DNA from: JADJPL01 sp964607915
Lineage (GTDB): Bacteria; Bacteroidota; Bacteroidia; Chitinophagales; Saprospiraceae
Assembly: GCA_964607915.1 (NCBI GenBank)
Contig: CAZSMU010000012.1
Location: forward strand, 1 to 47,820
Direction of reading: 5' to 3'
DNA length: 47,820 nucleotides
The notes under the pieces were generated by a model. It had not been told where the DNA came from and searched no databases. It saw only the letters and a list, made by a program, of their open reading frames with translations. Each line of letters opens with the position of its first letter. Within the stretch, counting starts at the first letter, position 1. The position numbers were made by a program, and so were the translations under genes. Below, piece after piece: positions 1 through 7,781 of the stretch.

Positions 1-859
1 AAAAACCAACAAGCCAACTCAGCAAAGGAACTAACCTGGGAGATAAAACACGCATTCCCATACTCGCCAATGCGCCCCAGGCGTTTATACGGCCTTCCCC
101 CTCCGGAAACTCCCTGGGAGGGGTCGCTCGGAAGACCCGGGAAACCATCCTTCTCTGCGAAGCAGCAGGGTTCGACACTGTAATAGTAGAGACCGTAGGC
201 GTCGGCCAGTCGGAAACTGCCGTACATTCCATGGTGGATTTTTTTATCCTGCTTCTCATCCCCGGCGCAGGCGATGAACTGCAGGGCATCAAGCGCGGCA
301 TCGTGGAAATGGCCGACCTCATCCTCGTGAACAAAGCAGACGGAGCATTCAGCTCCGGCATGGAGCCCGCTGAGCGCGCGGTGGAGCCCGAGCCGGCCGC
401 GAAGCGTGGCGCGAAGGGCGCGGTCGCGCNNNNNNNNNNGAAATGGCCGACCTCATCCTCGTGAACAAAGCAGACGGAGAGCAACTGCTCCAGGCCCAAC
501 TCGCCCAGGCAGCCTACCGCAACGCCCTCCACTTCTACCCGGCCAGGGAAAATGGCTGGGCTCCCCCCGTTCGGCTTTGTTCCGCGCTTTGCAGGGAGGG
601 TATCGCGGAAACAGAAGACCTCATCCGCGAATATGCGGCGCAAATGCAAAGCAATGGTTACTTCCAGCACAAGCGGCAGGGACAAGCGCATTACTGGATG
701 CGCGAAGCCATCGCCGAGCAACTCCACCAACTGTTCTACGGGCACCCGGATGTGCAGCACGCACTCCCCAACCTTGAGGCAGAAGTGGCCGACGGAAAAA
801 AGAGCCCCTTCCACGCAGCAGAAGAACTGCTCCGCATTTTTATCCAGTCCGGACAGTAG
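1..859 (+). CDS. meaB: MeaB/ArgK-family GTPase, 5'-partial and broken by a scaffold gap
   Basis: MeaB-type G3E GTPases load and protect adenosylcobalamin-dependent methylmalonyl-CoA mutase. Reading from base 3, the translation shows family motifs: LGDKTR, RPSPSGNSLGGVA, EAAGFDTVIVETVGVGQSE, PGAGDELQGIK and the guanine-specificity motif VNKADG. The P-loop and N-terminus lie before the window. At 345 the frame runs into about 84 bases of unrelated GC-rich sequence and ten Ns (430-439). It then restarts in another frame with a second copy of the EMADLILVNKADG segment and continues to a stop at 857-859. Joining the reading at 345 to that at 480 gives one continuous MeaB tail of about 240 residues. 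The break is therefore probably an assembly error and not a real pseudogene. The C-terminal part carries the helical dimerisation region typical of the family. Identity is confident; gene integrity in the organism is inferred. Confidence 0.9.
306..345 (+). repeat. 40-bp direct repeat flanking the scaffold gap, copy 1
   Basis: These 40 bases, encoding the MADLILVNKADG part of MeaB, recur identically at 440-479 right after the N run. A repeat placed exactly across a gap is what results when two overlapping contigs are scaffolded without merging their overlap. Confidence 0.9.
346..439. other. Foreign GC-rich filler plus 10-N assembly gap
   Basis: Positions 346-429 are GC-rich, low-complexity sequence that does not continue the MeaB protein, followed by ten Ns at 430-439. 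Composition and codon use differ from everything around. It is most likely a chimeric contig end or adapter-like read tail kept in the scaffold. Confidence 0.8.
440..479 (+). repeat. 40-bp direct repeat flanking the scaffold gap, copy 2
   Basis: Identical to 306-345. The MeaB reading resumes here and runs to the stop at 857-859. Removing 346-479 would restore a single open frame. Confidence 0.9.
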
Positions 860-1057
860 CTTTGACGATAATCTGTCCTGCTTCGCATGAAAAATTAGCG
901 CAATTCATCTAAAGACGTGTATTTTTGGGCGTACAGGTTGCCGAGCTGCGCGAACAAGGTCGTTTTGCCCCTGTTCTATTTTGGGTGTGAACGCCTGAAA
1001 TACTACCTGTGCCCGGCCAACCGCACAAAACCATTCATTCACTGTTAAATTTTTGCT

Positions 1058-1648
1058 ATGAAGTCTTTAACCGTTTCGGTTTCCCTGATTGTCCTCGGCC
1101 TGATTGTCCTTATGGCGGGATGCAACAACTACAACGCTTTGGTAGAGCTGGACGAGGAGGTGGAAAACGAGTGGAGCAAGGTCCAAACGGCCTATCAGCG
1201 GCGCTCCGACCTGATCACCAACCTCGTAAATACGGTCAAAGGAGCCGCCAACTTCGAACAGGAGACCCTCACCTCCATCGTGGAAGCCCGCGCCAAAGCC
1301 TCCAGCATCACCATTGACCCCGCCAATGCTACCCCTGAGCAGATGAAGGCCTTTGCAGAAGCGCAATCGGGCATCTCCCAGTCCCTGGGCCGCCTGCTCA
1401 TGGTTACGGAAAACTACCCGGACCTGAAAGCCAACGCCAACTTCATCGAATTACAGACCCAGTTGGAAGGTACCGAAAACCGCATTAAAGTAGCCCGCGA
1501 CCGCTTCAACGACATCGTCACCCGCTACAACAAAAAAGTACGCCGCTTCCCAGGCAGCCTGTTCGCCGGCATGTTCGGATTTTCACAAAAAGCGCAGTTC
1601 CAGGCCAGCGATTCCGCCCAGAACGCCCCTACCGTGAACTTTAACTAA
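1058..1648 (+). CDS. lemA: LemA family lipoprotein
   Basis: A 196-residue LemA-family protein. The N-terminus is a hydrophobic segment ending in a lipobox (residues 19-22, M-A-G-C), so membrane anchoring by lipidation is likely. The rest is the conserved helical LemA domain: NYNALVELDEEVENEWSKVQ-type opening, the RRSDLITNLVNTVKG motif, and a long amphipathic helix up to the NxxVxxYN-like FNDIVTRYNKKV segment. The molecular role of LemA is not known. It is often encoded beside TPM-domain proteins, as here: the next two genes follow at 3 nt and then closely. A perfect TAnnTTTG minus-7 hexamer-type element lies at 920-927, though no good minus-33 partner precedes it. The start is the only ATG consistent with the signal sequence. 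Confidence 0.95.
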   Translation: MKSLTVSVSLIVLGLIVLMAGCNNYNALVELDEEVENEWSKVQTAYQRRSDLITNLVNTVKGAANFEQETLTSIVEARAKASSITIDPANATPEQMKAFAEAQSGISQSLGRLLMVTENYPDLKANANFIELQTQLEGTENRIKVARDRFNDIVTRYNKKVRRFPGSLFAGMFGFSQKAQFQASDSAQNAPTVNFN

Positions 1649-1651
1649 GCC

Positions 1652-2089
1652 ATGGCCCGTTTCCTCTCCAAAGAACAGGAACAGGCCGTCATCCTGGCTA
1701 TCCGGGAGGCCGAGGCCAGCACGTCCGGTGAAATCCGCGTCCACCTGCAACACAAGCTGGACGGACCCGTGTTCGACGTCGCACAGAAGACTTTCTTCCG
1801 CCTGAATATGCACCAGACCAGGCAGCGGAACGGTGTCCTTTTTTTCATCGTTCCTGAAAAAAGACAGTTTGCCGTACTGGGCGACCAGGGTATTGACGCA
1901 TGTGTGCCCCACGATTTTTGGGACGAAATCCGCGATATGCTCCGCGAAAATTTCCAACGGGGAGCCTTTAGTGAAGGGCTTTGCAGCGCTATCCTACGCG
2001 TCGGGGAAAAACTGAAAACGTTTTTCCCCGCCTCGAACGACAACCCCAACGAACTGAGCGACGAACTCTCCTTCGACGATAGCCCTTGA
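1652..2089 (+). CDS. TPM-domain protein (cytoplasmic-type, YgcG/Psb32 family)
   Basis: A 145-residue protein consisting almost entirely of a TPM domain: the opening LSKEQEQAVILAIREAE, a STSGEIRVH strand, the NGVLFFIVPEKRQFAVLGDQGI core and the closing FQRGAFSEGLCSAI helix. There is no signal peptide or membrane segment, unlike its downstream paralogue. TPM domains in other organisms occur in acid phosphatase-like and photosystem II repair proteins; the biochemical role in Bacteroidota is not settled. It starts 3 nt after the lemA stop and its stop overlaps the region of the next gene, so lemA and two TPM genes form one transcription unit. The C-terminal acidic tail (ELSDELSFDDSP) is probably disordered. 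Confidence 0.88.
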   Translation: MARFLSKEQEQAVILAIREAEASTSGEIRVHLQHKLDGPVFDVAQKTFFRLNMHQTRQRNGVLFFIVPEKRQFAVLGDQGIDACVPHDFWDEIRDMLRENFQRGAFSEGLCSAILRVGEKLKTFFPASNDNPNELSDELSFDDSP

Positions 2090-2151
2090 ATACCTCCTCC
2101 CGCAAACCTGCGCTCCATGCCAAACCATGTCATCAAAAATACGATACGCCC

Positions 2152-2949
2152 GTGACCTTCTTCAAACTTGTCAGGTCTTTGTCTGTCTGCTTATCCCCCC
2201 TCGTCGCCGCGACGGCGCTCTTCCTGCTGCCCCGCACCGCTCTGGCAAAGGAAGTACCGCCCAAGCCCAGTACCCTGGTGAACGACTTCGCAGCCGTGCT
2301 GGCACCGGAACAGGCTTTTGCTCTCGAACAAAAGCTACGGGCCTACGCCGATTCTACCTCTACGCAAATCGCCATACTAATAGAGCGGAGCCTCGACGAC
2401 GACGACGTGTTTGAGTACTCCTTCCGCGTAGCCGAGGCATGGGGAATCGGCAACCGGGAAAAAGACAACGGCATCCTCTTCTACGTGGCGGTGGATGACC
2501 GCAAGATGTTCGTCCATACGGGCATGGGAGTACAGGATTACCTCACCGATAACGTCACCAAACGCATCCTCGACCAGGTAGTGCGGCCGGCCTTCCGCAA
2601 GCGCGACTATTACGAAGGGATTGACCGCGCTACCTCTATTTTCATGGATTTGGGCTCGGGCCGCTACGTCAATGATGACCCGCTGTCGGATGGCCCTGCC
2701 ATAAGCCCCTTCTTTGTGCTGCTCATCATCATTGCCGTGATTGCCTTCATCGGTTTCATCGGCAACTCCGGCGGCGGGAGCGGCGGGGGCTACCATCGCG
2801 GCGGCCGCTACGACTCGGGCAGAGGTGGATGGTTCATCCTGCCCGGCGGAGGTGGAGGCGGATGGGGCGGCGGAGGCGGCAATGACAGCGATTGGGGCGG
2901 CTTCGGAGGCGGTGGTTTCGACGGAGGGGGCGCAGGTGGCGATTGGTGA
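2152..2949 (+). CDS. Exported TPM-domain protein with transmembrane anchor and Gly-rich tail (YgcG-like)
   Basis: A signal peptide (hydrophobic run ending near TALA-KEVPP) is followed by a TPM domain (VNDFAAVL opening, STQIAILIERSLDDDDVFEYS, NGILFYVAVDDRKMFVHTGMG core). Then come one transmembrane helix (PFFVLLIIIAVIAFIGFIG) and a tail made almost wholly of Gly, with Ser, Trp and Asp. This is the usual YgcG layout. The frame is open upstream to a TTG at 2086 that overlaps the previous stop. I prefer the GTG at 2152 because it puts the signal peptide at the N-terminus; there is no ATG in this stretch, so the start is uncertain. The protein probably sits in the inner membrane facing the periplasm and is co-expressed with lemA. 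Confidence 0.88.
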   Translation: MTFFKLVRSLSVCLSPLVAATALFLLPRTALAKEVPPKPSTLVNDFAAVLAPEQAFALEQKLRAYADSTSTQIAILIERSLDDDDVFEYSFRVAEAWGIGNREKDNGILFYVAVDDRKMFVHTGMGVQDYLTDNVTKRILDQVVRPAFRKRDYYEGIDRATSIFMDLGSGRYVNDDPLSDGPAISPFFVLLIIIAVIAFIGFIGNSGGGSGGGYHRGGRYDSGRGGWFILPGGGGGGWGGGGGNDSDWGGFGGGGFDGGGAGGDW

Positions 2950-2953
2950 TGTG

Positions 2954-4027
2954 TCACGGCGCCGCAATGCGCTTGATTTGCTTCAGGTAAGCGCGCAACG
3001 CCGCCAGTGCCCGCAACATATCAAGAGCCGAAATATAGGGTGCACCCGCGACACGGTTGGACACAGAAATCCTGGCGACCACCGTCCAGTAGCGCATAAT
3101 CGTCGCCAATGCCCCCAGATAGGTGCCGCTGCCCTGGTCGTAGACATGGGTGGGCTCGGCACCTATCCCGTTCAGCTCGATAATTTTAAAATTCCTGCCT
3201 TGTTTGAGCATGGCTACGCTTTCGCATTTCACATCAAAACGTCCATAGTAGAACCCGGGAATGTTCCGGGACAACTCGTCGAATACGCGATGCAGCGCTC
3301 CGTCAATATGACCCGATCCGTTGATAAAGCGCGTGCCTTTCGCATGGTTTCCGATAGCGCCCAGGCGTACCGTGATTCCCTTTTCCGGCACACTTTCCAA
3401 TAAACCGGCTGGCAAATGCCCTAAATTTCCGCTCAGCATCTGCATTTGTGCGCGCGGGTTCTTTTTAATAAGTTCTCGCACGTTCGACCGCCCATCCCCG
3501 CTGACCTCTAAAAACTGTTTCAGCGTCAAAGAGACGACCCTGCCTTTATCTGCTCCGGGAAAGCGGATGTAAAATACGCCTACTTCTTCCGGAAAATCCA
3601 GGAACTCCTGCACAATAAAGTCTATCGGAAAAGCCCGCAGGTGGGCAGCCAAGGCTTCAAAACAATCCATTACGGCTACCAATAAGCCCCGGAAACCGAT
3701 ATCCGGCTTGGCCACCAGAGGAAAATAAAGCCCTTCTGCCTCCAGTGCCTGCTGAAGTGCCTCTTCCGAAGTGCCTCTTCCGATTCGTATCGAGCGCGGT
3801 CTGGCCTCTGCCGGTATAGCCTGTATCGTGTCGTATTTGGATTCCATCCCCAGGCCACTGATGTATATGCCCGGATTGGCCGCTGAAAAAAAGCAGGGGT
3901 GCCGATAGCGCAAGGCCAGCAGAGGGCCGTAAATACACATGGGCCAGTAAAAAGCCAGCGTGGGCCAGTATTCCCAATTCCAGAGTTTTATCCAGAAAAC
4001 CCGGATATCCCTTCTCGTCCATCCCAT
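2954..4027 (-). CDS. ATP-grasp domain protein (D-Ala-D-Ala ligase-like fold)
   Basis: About 357 residues. The middle of the protein reads like an ATP-grasp ligase: LYFPLVAKPDIGFRG carries the ATP-binding Lys, VQEFLDFPEEVGVFYIRFPG resembles the hinge and substrate loop, and YYGRFDVKCES with IIELNGIGAEPTH corresponds to the Mg-binding D...E/N pair near the C-terminus. Substrate is unknown. The N-terminal ~45 residues are rich in Trp and aromatic residues, a possible membrane-associated helix. The first ATG is at 4027; an in-frame TTG two codons upstream is less likely. It lies 31 nt downstream of the SDR gene on the same strand, so the two are probably co-transcribed. Its stop is 4 nt from the stop of the convergent TPM gene. 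Confidence 0.75.
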   Translation of the reverse strand: MGWTRRDIRVFWIKLWNWEYWPTLAFYWPMCIYGPLLALRYRHPCFFSAANPGIYISGLGMESKYDTIQAIPAEARPRSIRIGRGTSEEALQQALEAEGLYFPLVAKPDIGFRGLLVAVMDCFEALAAHLRAFPIDFIVQEFLDFPEEVGVFYIRFPGADKGRVVSLTLKQFLEVSGDGRSNVRELIKKNPRAQMQMLSGNLGHLPAGLLESVPEKGITVRLGAIGNHAKGTRFINGSGHIDGALHRVFDELSRNIPGFYYGRFDVKCESVAMLKQGRNFKIIELNGIGAEPTHVYDQGSGTYLGALATIMRYWTVVARISVSNRVAGAPYISALDMLRALAALRAYLKQIKRIAAP

Positions 4028-4058
4028 AGCCAAAGAATCTCTGTTTCCATCCGAAGAG

Positions 4059-4769
4059 TCAGGGAGTAGATAGAGAGACCGGTAACACCTTGCCGTTAAA
4101 TACCCGATGGCCTTCTACGGCAAAATGGGCAATGTAGGCCCCCATCTCTGCACTTCCGAGCGGTGCCTGGTATCCCGGAAATGCCTCTTGCAACATCTCC
4201 GTCTGAACAGCGCCCAAGGCCAGGCAGTTGACAGCGATGCCCAGGGGCTTCCACTCCTCGGCGAGGCACTCCGCCAGGCAGGCCAGCGCAGCTTTCGAGG
4301 CGCTGTAGGCCGACAGGCCCGGAAACTTGCTGCTCCCTTGAAAGCCTCCCATAGAACCAATGTGCAGCACATGCGGACCTGGGCTTTTACACAACCAGGG
4401 CAATAGGGCACGGCTCAACTCGGCCGCCCCAAACACATTGGCATCGAAGATGCGCAGCCAGTCCGCCCTATCCAGTTGCGCAAAAGGCTTGTGGACCAGT
4501 AAGCCCGCATTGTGAACCAACACATCTACCCTGTCTAAATAGTGGGTAAGAAAGGAGTCGAAACCCGCTGGCAAGGGCTCGCTCAGATCCAATGCATATG
4601 TCCGTACCTCCGTACCCGGAAAGTCACGCCGGCATTCCTGCTCCAGCACAGCCAGCCGATCCCCGTTTCTCGACAACGCGAGAATGCGCCGGCCTGGAAC
4701 GGCAGCCAATGCGCGGACCAGATCCCAGCCAATACCCCTGCTGGCTCCTGTAACTACGATTTGCAACAT
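4059..4769 (-). CDS. Short-chain dehydrogenase/reductase (SDR) family oxidoreductase
   Basis: A classical SDR of 236 residues. The nucleotide-binding motif TGASRGIG is near the N-terminus, followed by the VHNAG stabilising motif and the catalytic Ser and YSASK (Tyr-x-x-x-Lys) later on. The Rossmann fold is complete and the length is normal. The cofactor (NAD or NADP) and substrate cannot be read from the sequence; the Arg in TGASRG favours NADPH in many relatives. The frame extends upstream to an ATG at 4838, but the start at 4769 puts the Rossmann motif at the usual distance from the N-terminus. It is probably the first gene of a two-gene unit with the ATP-grasp gene. Confidence 0.9.
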   Translation of the reverse strand: MLQIVVTGASRGIGWDLVRALAAVPGRRILALSRNGDRLAVLEQECRRDFPGTEVRTYALDLSEPLPAGFDSFLTHYLDRVDVLVHNAGLLVHKPFAQLDRADWLRIFDANVFGAAELSRALLPWLCKSPGPHVLHIGSMGGFQGSSKFPGLSAYSASKAALACLAECLAEEWKPLGIAVNCLALGAVQTEMLQEAFPGYQAPLGSAEMGAYIAHFAVEGHRVFNGKVLPVSLSTP

Positions 4770-5046
4770 GAAACCCTGATTTATACCAAGCGTATGAAAA
4801 TATAAACAGTCCCTGGTACAAGAATACACATATTCCATCGAATTAAACCCACAACCTTGAAACAGCGTGCGAAAATTGGCGTATTTTTACCCCCTGAATA
4901 TTCGACGCCGACAGATTTTGTGCAGAGCAGCGCGTTCAAACCACCGCACAGGTATCCCCTGCGCCCGGTTTCGCCAGCGAAAGAACAGGCGGCCCTGCAC
5001 GAAAACCACTAGCGTTTACACCGTCATATTTGTATAACCAGGACGC

Positions 5047-5790
5047 ATGATCGTCAAACTGCTTTTCCACTTCGGGCGCTACCTCATCATGATGAAAACA
5101 GCCATCGCCAGGCCCGAAAAAACTGCGATGTACTATAAAGAGACCGTCCGCCAGATGCACGATATCGGGATTGGTTCCCTAATCATCGTACTCATTATAT
5201 CCCTGTTCATGGGGGCTGTCACGGCGGTACAGTTCTCCTATCAGCTCGACGGGACGCTTATCCCCAAGTACTACATCGGCTATATCGCCCGCGATATAGC
5301 TATCCTGGAACTTGCCCCGACCATTACCTGCCTCGTATTAGCGGGCAAAGTAGGATCCAACATGGCTGCTGAAATCGGCGGGATGCGGCAGAAAGAACAC
5401 ATAGATGCCATGGAAATCATGGGCGTAAACACAGCGGCCTTCCTCGTAATGCCCAAGGTGACCGGAGCACTGGTCGTCATCCCGCTCCTGGTCATCGTCG
5501 CTGCCTTCGTCATGGTCATGGGAGGGTATATTTCGGTAGTGCCCACAGGATATATGTCGTCCGCAGAATTCATCCAGGGGGTGCGTTCCTTTTTCGTGCC
5601 GTATAACTTTGTGCTGATGTTCATCAAGGCTTATGTCTTTTCCTATCTGCTGACCTCCATCTCCTGCTACCAGGGCTACTATGTGCAGGGGGGAAGTATC
5701 GAACTGGGCAGGGCCAGTACCAATGCCGTCGTCATCAGCGACATTATGATCCTGCTGGCCGATTATTTAATCGCTGTACTCTTTACCTGA
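5047..5790 (+). CDS. mlaE: MlaE-family ABC transporter permease (phospholipid/OM lipid transport)
   Basis: A 247-residue MlaE/YrbE permease. It has an amphipathic N-terminal region, about five hydrophobic segments and the family signature around ELAPTITCLVLAGKVGSNMAAEIGGM, which contains the conserved Ala-Gly and Glu residues. The protein would form a homodimeric core with MlaF and move phospholipids or related hydrophobic molecules between inner and outer membrane. The ATPase gene follows 32 nt later. A gene for the substrate-binding MCE protein MlaD, usual in this operon, is not present: downstream come a palindromic repeat and a tRNA. The divergent 270-nt region up to the SDR gene would hold the promoter; only imperfect minus-7-like CATATTTG is visible near 5030. 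Confidence 0.93.
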   Translation: MIVKLLFHFGRYLIMMKTAIARPEKTAMYYKETVRQMHDIGIGSLIIVLIISLFMGAVTAVQFSYQLDGTLIPKYYIGYIARDIAILELAPTITCLVLAGKVGSNMAAEIGGMRQKEHIDAMEIMGVNTAAFLVMPKVTGALVVIPLLVIVAAFVMVMGGYISVVPTGYMSSAEFIQGVRSFFVPYNFVLMFIKAYVFSYLLTSISCYQGYYVQGGSIELGRASTNAVVISDIMILLADYLIAVLFT

Positions 5791-5822
5791 TTGCGCCCAT
5801 CTTCCAAACCAGGCTTTCAACC

Positions 5823-6599
5823 ATGATACGCACGGAAAACCTTTCCAAGAGTTTCTTCAACAACCATGTACTGCAGGGAATCACCACGGAATTCCTGCCC
5901 GGCAAAACCAACCTCATCATCGGACGAAGCGGTAGCGGCAAAACCGTACTGCTGAAACTTCTGGTCGGACTGCTCTCACCGGATGGAGGGAGTATCTACT
6001 ACGACAATGTCAATTTTTGCCAATTAAATAAAAAACAGGTCCGTACCCTGCGCATGGAAGTGGGTATGCTGTTCCAGGCTTCCGCACTCTTCGACTCCAT
6101 GACCGTCGAAGAAAATGTGCGCTTCCCACTCGACATGTTCACGAATATGACCCGCAAAGAAAAGCTCAATCAGGTCAACTTCTGCCTCGAACGGGTCGGC
6201 CTCGCAGGCGTCAATGCCAAGTTCCCCTCCGAAATCAGCGGTGGGATGCAAAAGCGCGTCGGAATCGCCCGTGCCATTGTACTCAACCCGCGTTACCTTT
6301 TCTGCGACGAACCCAACTCCGGCCTCGACCCCAAAACGTCTCTGGTCATTGATGAGTTGATCCGCGATATCACCAAGGACAACAACATCACCACTATCAT
6401 CAATACCCACGATATGAACTCCGTCATGGAAATAGGCGACAACGTCATCCTGCTCCATACCGGAAAAATTGCCTGGCGCGGAAACCGCCACGAAGTACTC
6501 GCCAGCACTAACGAAATCCTGCAGGATTTCATCTTCGCATCCCCCTTCCTGCAGCGGCTGCGCAATACTGCTCTCGAAAAATCAGGAGACCTTAAATAA
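5823..6599 (+). CDS. mlaF: MlaF-family ABC transporter ATP-binding protein
   Basis: A 258-residue ABC ATPase that would energise the MlaE permease. Walker A GRSGSGKT is at residues 34-41, the Q-loop Gln at 85, the signature SGGMQKR at 139-145 and Walker B ending in D162-E163. The D-loop SGLDP and the switch His in INTHDMNSV follow. It is closest in form to MlaF/Ttg2A. The TAA stop is immediately followed by the left arm of a palindromic repeat (6599-6680), which could act as the 3' end of the mlaEF transcript. With the permease gene it forms a two-gene operon. Confidence 0.95.
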   Translation: MIRTENLSKSFFNNHVLQGITTEFLPGKTNLIIGRSGSGKTVLLKLLVGLLSPDGGSIYYDNVNFCQLNKKQVRTLRMEVGMLFQASALFDSMTVEENVRFPLDMFTNMTRKEKLNQVNFCLERVGLAGVNAKFPSEISGGMQKRVGIARAIVLNPRYLFCDEPNSGLDPKTSLVIDELIRDITKDNNITTIINTHDMNSVMEIGDNVILLHTGKIAWRGNRHEVLASTNEILQDFIFASPFLQRLRNTALEKSGDLK

Positions 6600-6680
6600 A
6601 CTTGTTGCGCGGGGGGATCATCGAGAGGTCAAAAAATGACTCTTTTTTCCCTCCTCACTGACCCTGCGCAACAAGTCTAA
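6599..6680. repeat. Dispersed palindromic repeat, copy A
   Basis: The arms AACTTGTTGCGC (6599-6610) and GCGCAACAAGTCT (6665-6677) pair almost perfectly. A nested stem GGTCA (6627-6631)/TGACC (6659-6663) encloses an A-run/T-run core. The element begins at the mlaF stop codon. The same terminal core recurs at about ten other places in the window. It could form a large RNA hairpin at the 3' end of mlaF. Confidence 0.85.
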
Positions 6681-6700
6681 TAAAACTACCCTTCAAAAAA

Positions 6701-6732
6701 TTTGCATATTTGAGCAGGATAGTCTAATTTTG
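6701..6732 (+). promoter_or_regulatory. Bacteroidota-type promoter for tRNA-Leu
   Basis: TTTG at 6701-6704, 20 nt spacing and TAATTTTG at 6725-6732 match the Bacteroidota primary sigma consensus TTTG-N19-21-TAnnTTTG exactly. The tRNA-Leu gene begins 50 nt downstream. Confidence 0.75.
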
Positions 6733-6782
6733 CTCCGCTTAATTCAAAAAGCTTCTCTTAGAACGAAGGCGACCGTCCACCT

Positions 6783-6869
6783 GCCCAGATGGTGAAATTG
6801 GTAGACACGCTACTTTGAGGGGGTAGTGCTCGCAAGGGTGTGCAGGTTCGAATCCTGTTCTGGGCACCA
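6783..6869 (+). tRNA. tRNA-Leu (anticodon GAG)
   Basis: An 87-nt class II tRNA with a fully paired acceptor stem (GCCCAGA/TCTGGGC), a leucine-type D arm, an anticodon stem CTACT/GGTAG and a loop TTGAGGG with anticodon GAG for CUC/CUU. It has a long variable arm (TGCTCGCAAGGGTGT), a canonical T arm (GCAGG TTCGAAT CCTGT), discriminator A and an encoded CCA end. A consensus promoter precedes it. Confidence 0.97.
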
Positions 6870-7042
6870 TTTTCGCCTTCGTTCTTTTTTCCTGTGTCGG
6901 ACTTCTTTCCGTATCGCGCGCTCTCTCAAAAAGTCTATATTTTCAATAGGACTTTAAAACCTTATCATCGCACCGATCGTTCTATGGAAGCGGATACCTG
7001 TACTCTTTTGGACAGCTTCGCCATGAAAAAGATACTCAAGCC

Positions 7043-7357
7043 ATGGAAGCACAAGCCGGGGTCTTCGACCCTGTGAATGCGGAAAAGTTGGAACGCATCG
7101 CATCTATCCTCAAAACGGTTGCCCATCCCTTGCGGCTCGGCATCGTACACCTGTTGGAGCAGTACCCCCAACTATCCGTCTCCCAAATCTGTGAAATGCT
7201 CGACAGCGAGCAATCGCTCACCTCTCACCACCTGCAAACGATGCGACTGAAGGGAATCCTGGGCGTACAGCGCGACGGGAGGAGTATGTTGTATTCCCTC
7301 AAGGAACGGGAATTATCTACTATCATCGAGTGCCTCGAGCGCTGCCAATGCAAATAG
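7043..7357 (+). CDS. ArsR/SmtB-family winged-helix transcriptional regulator
   Basis: A 104-residue one-domain regulator. The pattern LKTVAHPLRLGIVHLLEQYPQLSV, then SQICEMLDSEQSLTSHHLQTMRLKGIL (recognition helix with SHHL) and VQRDGRSMLYSLKE (wing) is typical of ArsR-type proteins. The classical metal-binding CxC before the recognition helix is absent. The only cysteines are one in the helix before it and a C-terminal CLERCQCK cluster, which might bind metal or sense thiols (inference). It stands alone: a tRNA precedes it, and a 420-nt repeat-rich non-coding stretch follows. The start at 7043 gives the expected length. Confidence 0.88.
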   Translation: MEAQAGVFDPVNAEKLERIASILKTVAHPLRLGIVHLLEQYPQLSVSQICEMLDSEQSLTSHHLQTMRLKGILGVQRDGRSMLYSLKERELSTIIECLERCQCK

Positions 7358-7426
7358 AAACCGTCCTGGATGAAGGCCCCTTCCACCAGGGGAGGGCAGC
7401 CGTTACCCGCCTGTTTGCAAAAAAAT

Positions 7427-7595
7427 AATAGACTTATTGCGAGGGGTCAGCGAGGTGGGAAAAAAGAGTCCTTTTCTTTCCACGCGAAGGCTTTTTGTGG
7501 GAGTATTGCCCAGCTATATGACCACAAAAAGGCGCAGTGTGGGAAGAAAAGGGCCTTTTTGACCCCGCGATGATCCCCCTCGCAACAAGTCTAAT
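7427..7595. repeat. Dispersed palindromic repeat, long copy B (about 165 nt hairpin)
   Basis: The outer arms TAGACTTATTGCGAGGGG (7429-7446) and CCCTCGCAACAAGTCTA (7577-7593) pair. Inside, GGGTCA/TGACCC, TTTTCTTTCCAC-like against GTGGGAAGAAAA-like segments and CTTTTTGTGG (7491-7500)/CCACAAAAAG (7522-7531) also pair. Nearly the entire element is one imperfect inverted repeat, similar in form to a MITE. The stretch 7358-7781 holds only this element, copy C and a possible minus-7 element; a short open frame inside the hairpin is not credible as a gene. Confidence 0.85.
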
Positions 7596-7702
7596 GTCCT
7601 TTACGCCATATCCTACAACGCGATCATTTAGGAATTCACTGCAATTGCCTATATTTGGCCATCCGATAAGAGGCTCAACGCCCTTTTCTGAAATGAAATA
7701 AT

Positions 7703-7755
7703 ATTAGGCTTGTTACGAGGGGCCAGCAGGGGGGCCAAAACGCCCTTTTTTGCCT
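7703..7755 (+). repeat. Dispersed palindromic repeat, partial copy C
   Basis: TTAGGCTTGTTACGAGGGG, followed by GG-rich sequence and an ACGCCCTTTTTTGCC segment, resembles the left arm and core of copies A and B. No right arm is present before the DUF983 gene start at 7782. It is a half element. Confidence 0.65.
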
Positions 7756-7781
7756 GTGCCGTACTCTTTACTTCACACCAC

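Noticed and set aside
6840..7076. An open frame starting inside tRNA-Leu
   Set aside because: It overlaps the T arm of the tRNA and the ArsR-type gene start in another frame; no plausible product.
7370..7573. A 67-codon frame within repeat copy B
   Set aside because: It reads through the arms and core of a palindrome and has no protein-like pattern.
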